Shown here: in pieces, positions 1-9,890 of the stretch
How the letters are laid out: each line of letters starts with the position of its first letter
Numbering within the stretch: position 1 is the first letter of the stretch
Origin: Mucilaginibacter aquatilis
GTDB taxonomy: Bacteria; Bacteroidota; Bacteroidia; Sphingobacteriales; Sphingobacteriaceae
Length of the DNA stretch: 64,000 nucleotides
Assembly: GCF_009755275.1 (NCBI RefSeq)
Contig: NZ_WQLA01000004.1
Location: 124,001-188,000 of the forward strand
Direction of reading: 5' to 3'
Made by a program: the position numbers and the translations under genes
Notes under the pieces: generated by a model
What the model saw: only the letters and a program-made list of their open reading frames with translations
The model's database searches: none
What the model was told of the DNA's origin: nothing

Positions 1-1127
1 TGAGGATTAGTGAATTGAATTCCTTGCCAAACCGGTATTTCTTCCCACATCATCAAGCCCATTTTTTCGGCTAGCCTAACGGTTTCTTCGCTTTGAGGGT
101 AATGTGCCAGGCGAACAAAATTGCAGCCCAGTTCTTTTGCCCAGGTTAGCAACGTGCGTGCGTCAGCTTCTCCATAAGCGCGGCCGGAGCGTTGTGGCAT
201 CTCCTCATGAAAACTTATGCCACGTAAAAAGACCGGCTTTTTATTTAGCAAAATATCGGTACCCTGTACTTCAATTGACCGAAAGCCAATTTCATCGGTA
301 AGGGTATCTGCAGCATTGTAAACTTTAACTGTATAAAGCTTTGGGTTTTCTGGCGACCATAGTTTCAAGCTAACACTTGCAGTCAACGCTACTTTTCCGC
401 TAGTATCAGTTGTGTAAGACTTTTTGAAGCCAGCTTCGGGTATCGCAACAATTACCTGTTGCTTTTTATGTTCAGAAGTTTGTACAAAGCCTTGTAATTC
501 TTTGAGTGATCCCTTTTTTAATTGAATAAAAAAATCACTGATGTGATTAGCCGGTTTTTCATCAATCCATACGCCTCGTGTTATGCCGCCGTAATTCCAC
601 CAATCAAATTTACGGGCGGGGATAGCATCCTCCTTCCGTTCGTTGTTTACTTTAACCACTAAAACATTATGCCCGGTTTTAATGGCTCTTGCGGCGTTTA
701 AAGTAAAGGATGTAAAACCTCCTTCATGCTCGCCTAACTTAATGCCGTTCAAAAATATCTCCGATCGGTAACTAACTGCACCAAAACGAAGGAAAGTCTG
801 TGCATTGGTTTGGGGTTTAAAGTCAAACTCACGTTTGTACCAAACAGTGCCTTCGTAGTACTTCAACTCCGGCCGTTGAGAGTTCCAATCACCGGGTACA
901 TAAAGTGTTTGGCTGTTATCAAAAGAAAACTCTACGAAATCTGTTTTTGTCACGGGTCGTTTTTGCGTTGCTATATCATGAGCGTTTCCGCTACCATACC
1001 AGTCAACAATCACATTCCATTTCCCGTTTAAATTGAACGACTTACGTAATGTAGCCTGTGCTAAAACTTCAGAACTATTTACAAGTAATAAAGCAAGCGC
1101 AATGGTAAAAAAAATCTTTTTAGTCAT
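1..1127 (-). CDS. GH2 family glycosidase (beta-galactosidase/beta-glucuronidase type), 3' part outside window
   Basis: About 375 N-terminal residues are visible. They start with a signal peptide (MTKKIFFTIALALLLVNSS) and continue into the jelly-roll sugar-binding domain, an immunoglobulin-like middle domain and the beginning of the TIM barrel. Near residue 338 is VRLAHYPQ, the hallmark of GH2 just before the acid/base Asn-Glu; it is preceded by GISFHEE. The catalytic Glu pair lies outside the window, so specificity (beta-galactosidase, glucuronidase or mannosidase) cannot be read. The start ATG is only a few bases after the GH3 stop, so it is the distal gene of the leftward PUL operon. Probably periplasmic; it would remove terminal sugars from oligosaccharides imported by the SusC/SusD pairs. 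Confidence 0.88.
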   Translation of the reverse strand, partial: MTKKIFFTIALALLLVNSSEVLAQATLRKSFNLNGKWNVIVDWYGSGNAHDIATQKRPVTKTDFVEFSFDNSQTLYVPGDWNSQRPELKYYEGTVWYKREFDFKPQTNAQTFLRFGAVSYRSEIFLNGIKLGEHEGGFTSFTLNAARAIKTGHNVLVVKVNNERKEDAIPARKFDWWNYGGITRGVWIDEKPANHISDFFIQLKKGSLKELQGFVQTSEHKKQQVIVAIPEAGFKKSYTTDTSGKVALTASVSLKLWSPENPKLYTVKVYNAADTLTDEIGFRSIEVQGTDILLNKKPVFLRGISFHEEMPQRSGRAYGEADARTLLTWAKELGCNFVRLAHYPQSEETVRLAEKMGLMMWEEIPVWQGIQFTNP

Positions 1128-1130
1128 TCT

Positions 1131-3428
1131 TTATTTAGGTTTTATAACCTCAATGGGTGTTTGAGGATGTAAAACAGAATTTACCTTTTGGGTCAATATT
1201 GTTTTTGGGATCGTAACTTCCACTGTTTGCTTTATTTGCCTTGATGAACTACCGGCTTTTAAAGTATGTGCACCGGCTTCTGCCACCCATGCATTTTGAT
1301 TGTTGTCAAAAGAAGCAAAGACATTTACCGGCAGATTGAAAGTCACAACCTGCGACTGGCCCGGCTGCAGTAAATTGGTTTTGCAAAACGCCTTTAACTC
1401 CTGTACCGGCTTGTTAATAATTTCACCAGGGGCAGAAAGATATAATTGTACAACTTCCTTACCGGCAACATTACCTGTGTTGGTGACAGTTAAGCTTACC
1501 TTCAAATTATCTTTCACTACTGATGATGATACTTTGAGTGGCGAGAAACCAAAAGTTGTGTATGACAATCCATAGCCAAACTCATAAGCGGGCTTAACTT
1601 TCCAGGTGTCAAAATAACGGTAACCTACGTAAATGTCTTCCTGATGTATAACATCGGAAGGGTTATCATAAGGCAAACCCGGAAAGTTTGCAGATGAAGC
1701 AATATCATTATAGTTATCGGCAAAGGTATCGGGCAGTTTACCCGATGGAGTTACCTTTCCACTCAATAAATCGGCAATTGCATCACCGGCTTCCATGCCC
1801 GGTTGCCAGGCTAACAAAATAGCATCAGCCTTTTCGCGCCATCCTTTGGTATCAATAGGTCCGCAAAGGTTAAGAACAACAACCAGTTTTTTATTTTTAC
1901 GATGAAAGGCCTCGGCAGTACGTTCAATTAACGACAGCTCGGTAGGCTTCAGGTAGTAATCGTAGTCAAGGTCGCGGTCTTTTGTTTCGCCACTATTGCG
2001 GCCTATGGTTAGTATAGCTACATCACACTCAGCTGCTTTCTTTTCAATCAACTCGTCTGTTATCAAAAGCTCTTTATTCCAGTTACGGTAATTTGAATTG
2101 TATTGCTGATAAGGGTCTGATAACTCTTTATCGAGCGTATAACCTGCATTGTTCAAGCCTTTAGCCAATGATATAGTGTAAGCCTTGTTCACATCACCAC
2201 TACCCCAACCACCGGCAATAAGTGCATAACTTATGTTACCAAACAAGGCAACTTTAGCTTGTTTATTTTTTATTGGTAGTGATTCTTTTTCATTCTTAAG
2301 CAACACCATGCCCTCTGTAGCCGCCTCACGCGAAACCTTGGCATGCGCTTTTAAATCAGGGTTGTTGCTAAACTTATAAGCGCTAAAACTTGGCGAACGC
2401 ATTATTATATTAAGTACGCTTTCAACGCTTGTGTTCAATGTTTTAACATCAAGTGAATCATGTTTTACTGCAGATATAATACGCTGTATTTGCTTGTTGT
2501 TACCCGGCATAATCATATCATTACCGGCTTTGACCTGCTCAACCCAATTTGTGGCCTTTCCGCCCCAATCACTCATTACGTACCCTTTAAAGTTCCACTC
2601 ATTCCGAAGTATGGTGGTCAATAAATCCTTACGTTCAGAAGTATGGGTGCCGTTCAGCAAATTGTAAGACGACATCACCGTCCACGGCGAAGATTTTTTG
2701 ATAGCAATCTCAAATCCTTTTAAATAAATTTCTCTTAAAGCACGCTCGGAAATGTGCGCATTTACTCCTGCGCGGTTTGCCTCCTGGTTATTTGCTGCAA
2801 AATGTTTGATTGAGGTACCTACACCATTGCTTTGTATTCCGTTGATGATAGCCGCAGCAATTTCACCTGTAAGTACAGGATCCTCAGAGTAGTATTCAAA
2901 ATTTCGTCCGCCCAAAGGGTTGCGGTGAATGTTTACTCCAGGTGCTAAAATGATATCAGCACCAAACTCTTTCACCTCATTACCAAAAGCTTCACCAATG
3001 CGTTTCACCACATCCGGGTTCCAGGTTGATGCCAGCGTATTACCGGCCGGAAAAGCGGTTGCAAAGTATTTGTGATCATCATTTTTGCGCCTTACGTCCA
3101 TACGTACACCTGCAGGACCATCGGCCAGCACCATTGCAGGAATACCTAATCTTGGTATGGCGTTGGTAACACCTGCTGCACCCGGTATACGAAAGCTTGT
3201 GTTCCCCACCATCGATCCATCAGTAAAGGCTGAGGGCGCAGCATCGCGCCCTCCTCCTATTACCATCATAGCTTTTTCTTCAAGTGTCATTGCGGCAATT
3301 ACCTCTTTCACCGTGCTTTTACCTAACTGCGGAACATTTGTCTGCCCAAGGGCAACCGTTGTATTCAGCAACCAGGCAAATACAAGTGCACTGCCCGCAA
3401 CAGAAATTTTATTATAAGTCAGAATCAT
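1131..3428 (-). CDS. GH3 family beta-glycosidase (beta-glucosidase/xylosidase-like)
   Basis: A complete 765-residue secreted GH3 enzyme with a signal peptide in about residues 1-28. The (beta/alpha)8 domain has the substrate-binding KHFAANNQE at 208-216 and the nucleophile signature GYVMSDWGG, putting the catalytic Asp at 287. The second alpha/beta domain (around 390-620) and the C-terminal fibronectin-III-like domain (around 665-745) follow, as in BglX-type enzymes. It hydrolyses terminal beta-linked sugars retaining configuration, probably in the periplasm. The exact sugar cannot be read from sequence. It sits ten bases after the SusD gene and just before the GH2 gene, so it is almost certainly cotranscribed with both. 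Confidence 0.93.
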   Translation of the reverse strand: MILTYNKISVAGSALVFAWLLNTTVALGQTNVPQLGKSTVKEVIAAMTLEEKAMMVIGGGRDAAPSAFTDGSMVGNTSFRIPGAAGVTNAIPRLGIPAMVLADGPAGVRMDVRRKNDDHKYFATAFPAGNTLASTWNPDVVKRIGEAFGNEVKEFGADIILAPGVNIHRNPLGGRNFEYYSEDPVLTGEIAAAIINGIQSNGVGTSIKHFAANNQEANRAGVNAHISERALREIYLKGFEIAIKKSSPWTVMSSYNLLNGTHTSERKDLLTTILRNEWNFKGYVMSDWGGKATNWVEQVKAGNDMIMPGNNKQIQRIISAVKHDSLDVKTLNTSVESVLNIIMRSPSFSAYKFSNNPDLKAHAKVSREAATEGMVLLKNEKESLPIKNKQAKVALFGNISYALIAGGWGSGDVNKAYTISLAKGLNNAGYTLDKELSDPYQQYNSNYRNWNKELLITDELIEKKAAECDVAILTIGRNSGETKDRDLDYDYYLKPTELSLIERTAEAFHRKNKKLVVVLNLCGPIDTKGWREKADAILLAWQPGMEAGDAIADLLSGKVTPSGKLPDTFADNYNDIASSANFPGLPYDNPSDVIHQEDIYVGYRYFDTWKVKPAYEFGYGLSYTTFGFSPLKVSSSVVKDNLKVSLTVTNTGNVAGKEVVQLYLSAPGEIINKPVQELKAFCKTNLLQPGQSQVVTFNLPVNVFASFDNNQNAWVAEAGAHTLKAGSSSRQIKQTVEVTIPKTILTQKVNSVLHPQTPIEVIKPK

Positions 3429-3437
3429 TAAAATATA

Positions 3438-5096
3438 TTAATTGTAGCCGGGATTTTGTTTAAGCTTGTCAGCCTTGTCTATTTCAGTCTGAGGTATTGG
3501 GTACAGATAGTTTTTAGCACTGAAAACCCTGTTTTCTATCACAAAAGGCGAATAATTTAAAGTCGTGCCGTTTTTAGTGATACGCATGCCGCGCACAGGT
3601 GCATTAAAATAGGTTTCACCCAGTTTCCAGCGGCGAACGTCAAAAAATCGTTGCTCTTCAAAACACAGCTCAACACGGCGCTCGTTACGAATACGATCGC
3701 GCATGGCTGATTGGCTTAAACCTGCCGGTAACGAAGGCATATTGGCGCGGTTACGAATTGCGTTAACCGCTTCATAAACAGCGCTTGTTGGGCCTGATAC
3801 CTCATTCAAAGCCTCAGCATAGTTAAGCAAAACTTCGGCGTAGCGGAAAAGTACCCACGGGCGGCGTACGTTTGTTATACTATTTACATTGTAAGTAGCA
3901 TTTCCACTTAAAAACTTACGCATGTAGTAACCAGATTTGGTGCTGTTTACGTTGGTAAGAACGTTGTCTAATCCGTTTTCAAAAGTTTCAACCGCCCTGG
4001 TTAAACTGCCTGTTTTAAAGGTAGCGCCATTGGTGATGATAAATTGATTCAAGCGCGGATCGCGTCCGGCATATGGGTTTTGCGGATTATAGCCCGATGT
4101 TGGATCAGTAATTGATTTGCCGTTAGTCATTTCAAATGCATCAACCAAATCTTGAGTTGGATTAGCTCTGCCCAGGCCACCTGTAAAACCAATAGGCGCG
4201 TTGAACGACTCAATGGTATTTACAGAGCCCGCCGGTGTTGCAAAAATTACTTCACGGTTGTAAGACGTTGCTGTATTGGTATAATCCCAAAGGTTTTGAT
4301 AATCGGTTGCCGATAGTAAACCATGCTTATTTAAGGCTATAAGTGCGTTGGCAGCATTAGCTGCATTTTGCCAGCGGGTTAAATCATTAGCAGTGTTATA
4401 AAGCGGGCTTGCGTAAATCAAAAGCGTTTTTGCTTTAAGTGCCATACCGGCGGCTTTAGTAGCGCGGCCGTAATTAGCAGCATCCCAATCACGTGTTGAG
4501 GCCGCTGCAATTTGATTAACGGCCGAGTCGCAATCTGTTGTAATGGCTTTAACTACCTCATCTACCGAATTACGCGGCAGGTTAAGGTTCTCACCCACTT
4601 CAAAAGGACGGGTAGCCAACACAATTTCTCCATATCGCTTAAATAACTCAAAATGATACATTGCCCGCAAAAAGAAAGCTTCGCCACGTAAACCGGTTAA
4701 ATCACTTACAGGGTAAATAGTACTGGTAGGCGATTTTTGCAGAAACACGTTTGCTACTCTCAAACCGGTATACATATTGGTATACTGTTCATCAAAAGTG
4801 CGCAGCGGCCCCCAGGTTCCGTTATTGAAATAATTAATGTTACTATTGAGGTTAGAGTTAACGGCTTCGTCGCTACCGCTTGACAGCATGGCACCAGCTG
4901 CATCAAGGTTGTAACGGCTTAATAAATAATTATAGCCCTGGTTTAGGTACTCCCTAACCCTGCGGTCGGTAATCCAGATGGACTCTTCAGTAATAGGGCC
5001 TTCGGTATAAGATGGCTCGAAAAAGTCTTTACTGCAGCCCGAAAGAGCCATAAGCAGCAAAGCAGCGCCGTATATATATTGTAAATGCTTTTTCAT
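3438..5096 (-). CDS. SusD/RagB-family outer-membrane glycan-binding lipoprotein (pair 1)
   Basis: A 552-residue SusD-like surface lipoprotein. The signal peptide ends in the lipobox LSGC with the lipidated Cys at 21. It has the N-terminal TPR-like SusD region and the typical C-terminal RagB region (IRNERRVELCFEEQRFFDVRRW near 465-487). SusD proteins cap the SusC barrel and capture oligosaccharides. It follows its SusC partner by about 20 bases. It is clearly paralogous to the second SusD further upstream: both share DPTSGYNPQ.PY..RDPR and NYAEALNE..GPT.AVY, which indicates tandem duplication of the transport pair. Confidence 0.95.
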   Translation of the reverse strand: MKKHLQYIYGAALLLMALSGCSKDFFEPSYTEGPITEESIWITDRRVREYLNQGYNYLLSRYNLDAAGAMLSSGSDEAVNSNLNSNINYFNNGTWGPLRTFDEQYTNMYTGLRVANVFLQKSPTSTIYPVSDLTGLRGEAFFLRAMYHFELFKRYGEIVLATRPFEVGENLNLPRNSVDEVVKAITTDCDSAVNQIAAASTRDWDAANYGRATKAAGMALKAKTLLIYASPLYNTANDLTRWQNAANAANALIALNKHGLLSATDYQNLWDYTNTATSYNREVIFATPAGSVNTIESFNAPIGFTGGLGRANPTQDLVDAFEMTNGKSITDPTSGYNPQNPYAGRDPRLNQFIITNGATFKTGSLTRAVETFENGLDNVLTNVNSTKSGYYMRKFLSGNATYNVNSITNVRRPWVLFRYAEVLLNYAEALNEVSGPTSAVYEAVNAIRNRANMPSLPAGLSQSAMRDRIRNERRVELCFEEQRFFDVRRWKLGETYFNAPVRGMRITKNGTTLNYSPFVIENRVFSAKNYLYPIPQTEIDKADKLKQNPGYN

Positions 5097-5116
5097 GATT
5101 TTATGAACTTAATGCG

Positions 5117-8100
5117 TTAAAATTTCACGTTAACACCCAACGTATAAGTTTTAAGATAAGGATAGTTGTTCCCGCGTCCGGCAAACGGAGTTTCGGGATC
5201 CATATTCAAATCTTTTAATTTTGAGAATGATAACAGGTTATATCCACCTATAAAAAAGCGGGCCTTTTGCATATGCAGTTTATAAGTAAGGCGCTGAGGC
5301 AGGGTTAAACCCAACTCTACAGTACGTAGCTTAATGAAATCGCCTGAACGTAACCAAAAATCTGAACTTGCATTGTTGTTACCATTGTCAGTCAACGCTA
5401 TGCGCGGAAAACGTGCAGTTGATGCAGTAGCCGGAGTCCAGCTGTCAAGAGATAACGCATTCAGGTTGTTAGGCCCTGAATATACAAGTGAACGAATGTC
5501 AATTGTACGGCCGTAAACCCCTTGGAACTGTGTGCTGATATCAAATAACTTATAGCTGATGTTAAATCCAAATCCGTAGTACGCTTTAGGAACGTCGGTA
5601 TAGTTAGTTGATACCGCATCGCGGCTGTCAATAATGTTATCGCCGTTTACATCTTTATAACGAATATCTCCCGGAACTACTAGCCCTGATAAAGACTGTT
5701 TAGGGCTTGCGTTAATCTCCTCTTGCGATTGAAATAACCCATCAGATATATAATAGCGCTTGTTGCCTGCTCCGTTAACATTACCAATATTATATCCTAG
5801 TGGTGATTGGTATGAAAGTGTTCCGCTTGGCAATGATTGCTCTAACAGCTTATTTGCTGCATAAGTAAAATTACCATTCAAGCTTAAGTTTACACCGTTA
5901 AGGTTTTTTTGGTAAAGCACGCTCATATCAAAGCCTTTACTGTTCACCTTACCCGAATTTACTGCACTTACCGCCACACCTAATATGCCAGGCAGGTTAG
6001 CGCTACTCAAAATATCGGTACGTGTTTCGTTAAAGTAGTCGGCCGTTAAATAAAGCGAGTTATTAAGGAAACTAATGTCGGCTCCAATGTTTAGCCTGTC
6101 AATTTTTTCCCAGGTTGTTAAGGGGTTACCAGTTGGACTTACCTCATATGCGGTGGTGGTGCTTGAGAACGAAGAGCCCAGTATTGGCCCGGCACCGCGC
6201 GTAAATAATGCCCTGTAAGGCAACCTTACCAAATTGCCATTGCTATCGTAAGTTGGGCCAATGTTACCGCTACGTCCATATGATGCACGCAGTTTCAAAT
6301 AGCTTAACGCATTAGTTGGCTTAAGGAAATCCTCGTCACTTACTACCCAGCCAATGGTACCTGCCGGAAAGAAGCCGAATCTGCGACCGGGCGCGTAATT
6401 TTCAGATCCTGAGTAGCTTCCGGTGAATCCCAGAAAATACCGGTTTTTGAATCCGTAATCAACACGGCCAACAAACAAGCGCTCGTTATAATCAATCCTG
6501 TCTACAGCGGCGCTGGTAGCTTGTTGAGCACGCGCAGATGCATTAATTTTATGATCGCCAATGGTGCGGTCATAATCAAATCCAGCCCAAACCTCATTGT
6601 TTTTTGTACTTGTGCCAAAACCGGCAAACTGGTAAGCCAATACCGCAGGCGTACGGAAGGTTTGTGATGGTGTTAAAGTTTGATTTACTACTGAGTAGTT
6701 TTGAGTGAAACCGTGCGTATAGTTTCCGTATCCGTCATAAGAAAAGAAAATATTTGCAGATAAACCCGGTGTCACAAAATCCAGACGCTGTTTGGCTGAA
6801 ATTGACGCCAGCAATACGTTGGTAATAGCCTTGTAAACACCGCTATTTTGCAATTGCCCCAACGGGTTGGTTTGATAAACCGAAGTACCGCCATAGGTAC
6901 CATCCTGGTTTAAAATTGGGAACGCATTAGGTGGAAGTGTAAACAAGCTGGAAAGAACTGCTGCTGTACCGCCGCCGCCGCCACCAATTGGATCGGTACG
7001 ACGCTCGCTGCGCACACCCGCAAGCAATGAAAAGCTCAGGGTTTTGGTTACATCATAATCAAGGTTAACCCTAAAATTATAGCGCTTGTAATTAAAGTTT
7101 GAGTTATAATCATCGGTTTGTGTGTTTTTAAATAAACCGTTTTGATCATAATAACTTACGTTAGTAAAGTAGCGTATTTTATCGCTGCCGCCACCTAATG
7201 ATACTGCATAACGTTGTACAGGCGCTGTCTTGTTCAAAAACCGGTCTATGTAGTTATTATCCGGAAACAGATAAGGATTTGACTGATTTTGGTACGCATC
7301 AAGCGCTGCCTGGTTATACGCAGGAGCCTGCCCCGCATTGGTAAGGCCCTGATTGTATAAAGTGGCAAAGTTGTAAGAGTTTAATGGCCCAACCAGGTTT
7401 TCCACCTTTTGAAATCCGCCTTGAATGTCAAAATTAATAAAGTCCTGTCTGGCTTTACCGTGGCGTGTATTTACTAAAATAACACCATTGCCGCCCAGTA
7501 AGCCATACCAGTTGAGTGCAGCAGCATCTTTTAAAACGGTTATGCTTTCTACCTCATTGATATCCATGTCACTAAAGTCGCGTTCAACACCGTCAACCAA
7601 TAGTTTAGGAGCTGAACCTTGAGCATATGACGACTTGCCTCTAACCTGGAAAGCGATATTTTCGGTACCCGGCTGGTTGCCAGTTTGCTGAACCAGCAAA
7701 CCACTAAACCGGCCTGCAAGCATACTTGATAGATTACTTACCGGTATTTTTGGGAAGTCATCAGTCTTTAATGCACTTACAGCATAATTAAGTTCGCGAC
7801 GTGTGCGTTTGGCAAACGGAATGTCAACCAGTTCATTAAAGTAATCGGCACCGTTACTTTTTGCTAAAACAACGCTAATGTCGGCCCTGTCTTTCCCGGC
7901 AACCCTTAGTTCCTTATATCCTGCTTTGCTGAATGATAAAGAATCTTCGGACATACCTTTGATTGCAAAGCCGCCGTTTTTATCAGAGCCGGCTCTTACC
8001 CTGCTACCTATTACGGTAACTTCAACGCCGTCAATAGCGGCGCCTTTTTCATCGGTAATTTTACCGCTGAAGGTTTTTATGTTGAGTGTTTGGGCTTGTA

Positions 8101-8167
8101 GCGCAAGGCCGGTAAACGATACCGACAAGCTCATAAACATCCCAAAACACTTTATATATTTAGTCAT
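5117..8167 (-). CDS. SusC/RagA-type TonB-dependent glycan importer (pair 1)
   Basis: A 1016-residue outer-membrane TonB-dependent transporter. After the signal peptide (about 1-25) comes a carboxypeptidase-regulatory-like domain (FSGKITDEKGAAIDGVEVTV, about 34-110). A plug domain follows, with the SusC signature LLVDGVERDFSDMDINEVES and ESITVLKDAAALNWYGLLGGNGVILV near 190-232, then the 22-strand barrel ending in an aromatic-type C-terminus (LGVNVKF). There is no STN domain, so signalling to an anti-sigma factor is not expected; control by the hybrid two-component regulator fits better. It forms a complex with the downstream SusD. It diverges strongly from the other SusC in this operon, so the two pairs may bind different fragments. 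Confidence 0.95.
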   Translation of the reverse strand: MTKYIKCFGMFMSLSVSFTGLALQAQTLNIKTFSGKITDEKGAAIDGVEVTVIGSRVRAGSDKNGGFAIKGMSEDSLSFSKAGYKELRVAGKDRADISVVLAKSNGADYFNELVDIPFAKRTRRELNYAVSALKTDDFPKIPVSNLSSMLAGRFSGLLVQQTGNQPGTENIAFQVRGKSSYAQGSAPKLLVDGVERDFSDMDINEVESITVLKDAAALNWYGLLGGNGVILVNTRHGKARQDFINFDIQGGFQKVENLVGPLNSYNFATLYNQGLTNAGQAPAYNQAALDAYQNQSNPYLFPDNNYIDRFLNKTAPVQRYAVSLGGGSDKIRYFTNVSYYDQNGLFKNTQTDDYNSNFNYKRYNFRVNLDYDVTKTLSFSLLAGVRSERRTDPIGGGGGGTAAVLSSLFTLPPNAFPILNQDGTYGGTSVYQTNPLGQLQNSGVYKAITNVLLASISAKQRLDFVTPGLSANIFFSYDGYGNYTHGFTQNYSVVNQTLTPSQTFRTPAVLAYQFAGFGTSTKNNEVWAGFDYDRTIGDHKINASARAQQATSAAVDRIDYNERLFVGRVDYGFKNRYFLGFTGSYSGSENYAPGRRFGFFPAGTIGWVVSDEDFLKPTNALSYLKLRASYGRSGNIGPTYDSNGNLVRLPYRALFTRGAGPILGSSFSSTTTAYEVSPTGNPLTTWEKIDRLNIGADISFLNNSLYLTADYFNETRTDILSSANLPGILGVAVSAVNSGKVNSKGFDMSVLYQKNLNGVNLSLNGNFTYAANKLLEQSLPSGTLSYQSPLGYNIGNVNGAGNKRYYISDGLFQSQEEINASPKQSLSGLVVPGDIRYKDVNGDNIIDSRDAVSTNYTDVPKAYYGFGFNISYKLFDISTQFQGVYGRTIDIRSLVYSGPNNLNALSLDSWTPATASTARFPRIALTDNGNNNASSDFWLRSGDFIKLRTVELGLTLPQRLTYKLHMQKARFFIGGYNLLSFSKLKDLNMDPETPFAGRGNNYPYLKTYTLGVNVKF

Positions 8168-8199
8168 GTTGTGTTACTTGTTAATTTAAATCGAATTGA

Positions 8200-9873
8200 T
8201 TACCAGCCTGGGTTTTGTTTAAGAGCGCCTGATGATTTGTTCATCTCGTTACGCGGAATTGGATACAGATGCATGTAATCTTCAAACACTTTCCTGAAGG
8301 TTGGAAGCTCCACTACATTATAAGTGTAAGTATTATTTGCATTCCTGATTACTTTCATGCCCTTCATAGGTTGTGCTACCAATTCAGGCCCTTTTTTCCA
8401 TCGCAAAATATCCCACCAGCGCATATCTTCAAATGCAAATTCAACAGCACGCTCATTGCGTATGCGTGCACGCATTTGTTCCTGGTTTAAGCCGGTTGGC
8501 AATTTTGGCATACCCGCACGCTGTCTGATGGCATCAACCGCGTCATAAACAGCCTGGGTTGGTCCCTCAGCTTCGTTAAGTGCCTCGGCGTAATTAATAA
8601 GTACCTCCGCATAACGGTAGTAAACAAAATTTAACAGTGCACTAGCGGTAGAGCCTGAACGCGATGTTTCGGGCCATAGACGCTTCAAGTAATAGCTGGT
8701 TTTAGTTATTGAAATAGCTGCACTTATGTCTGTACCGTAAGTTATGGCGCCAGATGCATTTGGCTCTGTTTGCCAGGTTTGCACTGCCCTGCCCTGCCAG
8801 GTTGCACCGTTGTAAAGTATATTTACATAGAAGCGCGGATCGCGGTTGGTATAAGGCGCCTGAGGGTTATAGCCCGAAGTTGGATCAGTAATGGCTTTAC
8901 CATTGTTCATTTCATATAAATCAACATGGTTTTGTGTTGGAGATAAGTTAGACTGCGCACCTCCATAACTAAGGGGCACCAGAAAATCGCTGATGTAGGT
9001 ACCGATATAAGAACGCCCACCGCGCGGCCATATCCGTATATACTCACGTGATGATGATACCTGTAAAACGCTTGCATAATTGGTCTCAAGCGCAAACTTG
9101 TTAAGGTTGATGATTGCCAAAGCGGCATCAGCGGCCTTCTTCCACTTGGTAACATCATTTGCTGAGTTATTAAGCGGACTTGCGGCAAACAAAAGCACGC
9201 GTGCTTTTAGCGCCATAGCAGCTGCACCTGTTGCACGGTTAGCCTGTGCAGCAGGGTTAGGCCAATCGGCGTTGGTTTGCGGCAACAGAGTTATTGCCTG
9301 ATCTAAATCTGCAAGTATTTGGTTCAATGTTTCGTCAAATGACGCACGCGCTTTATCGTCAGCCGCTTCTGTAAAATCTTGCGGCTGCGTTAAAAGCACA
9401 ACACCACCATAACGCTTAATAAGTTCCGAATAAAAGTAAGCGCGCAGGTATAGCTGCTCTCCTTTAATGTAATTAGCGTTTAAATCAGGCGTCCATGGAG
9501 TTTTATCCATGTTGGCCAGGGTAACGTTCACATTACGTATACCACGGTACATTTGGGTATAAATAGTATTTACGTCTGAAGCACCTGCATCCAAAAACAA
9601 ACCCCGGTTTATTACAGCAACCTCAGTTTGCGCGTTGTTGGCAATTGATTCATCGCTAAACTGCGAGGTCATGCCTTTGTAGCCGCTTAAACGACCGTAA
9701 TCGTTGATGCTAAATGTATAACTGTTATCGGCATAGCGAGAAGCCAGGATAGGATCCTGAAATACTTTCTGTATATCAGTTTGAATACCAATATCGCGCT
9801 GTAAGAAGTCTTTTTTACAAGCGGTGGATGAAAGTATGAATATAGCGAGCAATGATAGCTTTAAAGTTTTCAT
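8200..9873 (-). CDS. SusD/RagB-family outer-membrane glycan-binding lipoprotein (pair 2)
   Basis: A 557-residue SusD homologue. I chose the ATG beginning MKTLKLSLL; an in-frame TTG two codons upstream is possible but less likely. The lipobox ends STAC, with the lipidated Cys at 19. The C-terminal RagB region is intact (RIRNERAVEFAFEDMRWWDILRW). It shares long motifs with the other SusD of this locus, so the two are duplicates that have diverged. It captures glycan on the cell surface and works with the SusC encoded just upstream, whose stop lies 17 bases away. Confidence 0.95.
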   Translation of the reverse strand: MKTLKLSLLAIFILSSTACKKDFLQRDIGIQTDIQKVFQDPILASRYADNSYTFSINDYGRLSGYKGMTSQFSDESIANNAQTEVAVINRGLFLDAGASDVNTIYTQMYRGIRNVNVTLANMDKTPWTPDLNANYIKGEQLYLRAYFYSELIKRYGGVVLLTQPQDFTEAADDKARASFDETLNQILADLDQAITLLPQTNADWPNPAAQANRATGAAAMALKARVLLFAASPLNNSANDVTKWKKAADAALAIINLNKFALETNYASVLQVSSSREYIRIWPRGGRSYIGTYISDFLVPLSYGGAQSNLSPTQNHVDLYEMNNGKAITDPTSGYNPQAPYTNRDPRFYVNILYNGATWQGRAVQTWQTEPNASGAITYGTDISAAISITKTSYYLKRLWPETSRSGSTASALLNFVYYRYAEVLINYAEALNEAEGPTQAVYDAVDAIRQRAGMPKLPTGLNQEQMRARIRNERAVEFAFEDMRWWDILRWKKGPELVAQPMKGMKVIRNANNTYTYNVVELPTFRKVFEDYMHLYPIPRNEMNKSSGALKQNPGW

Positions 9874-9890
9874 GTTCAATGTTTTAGGAA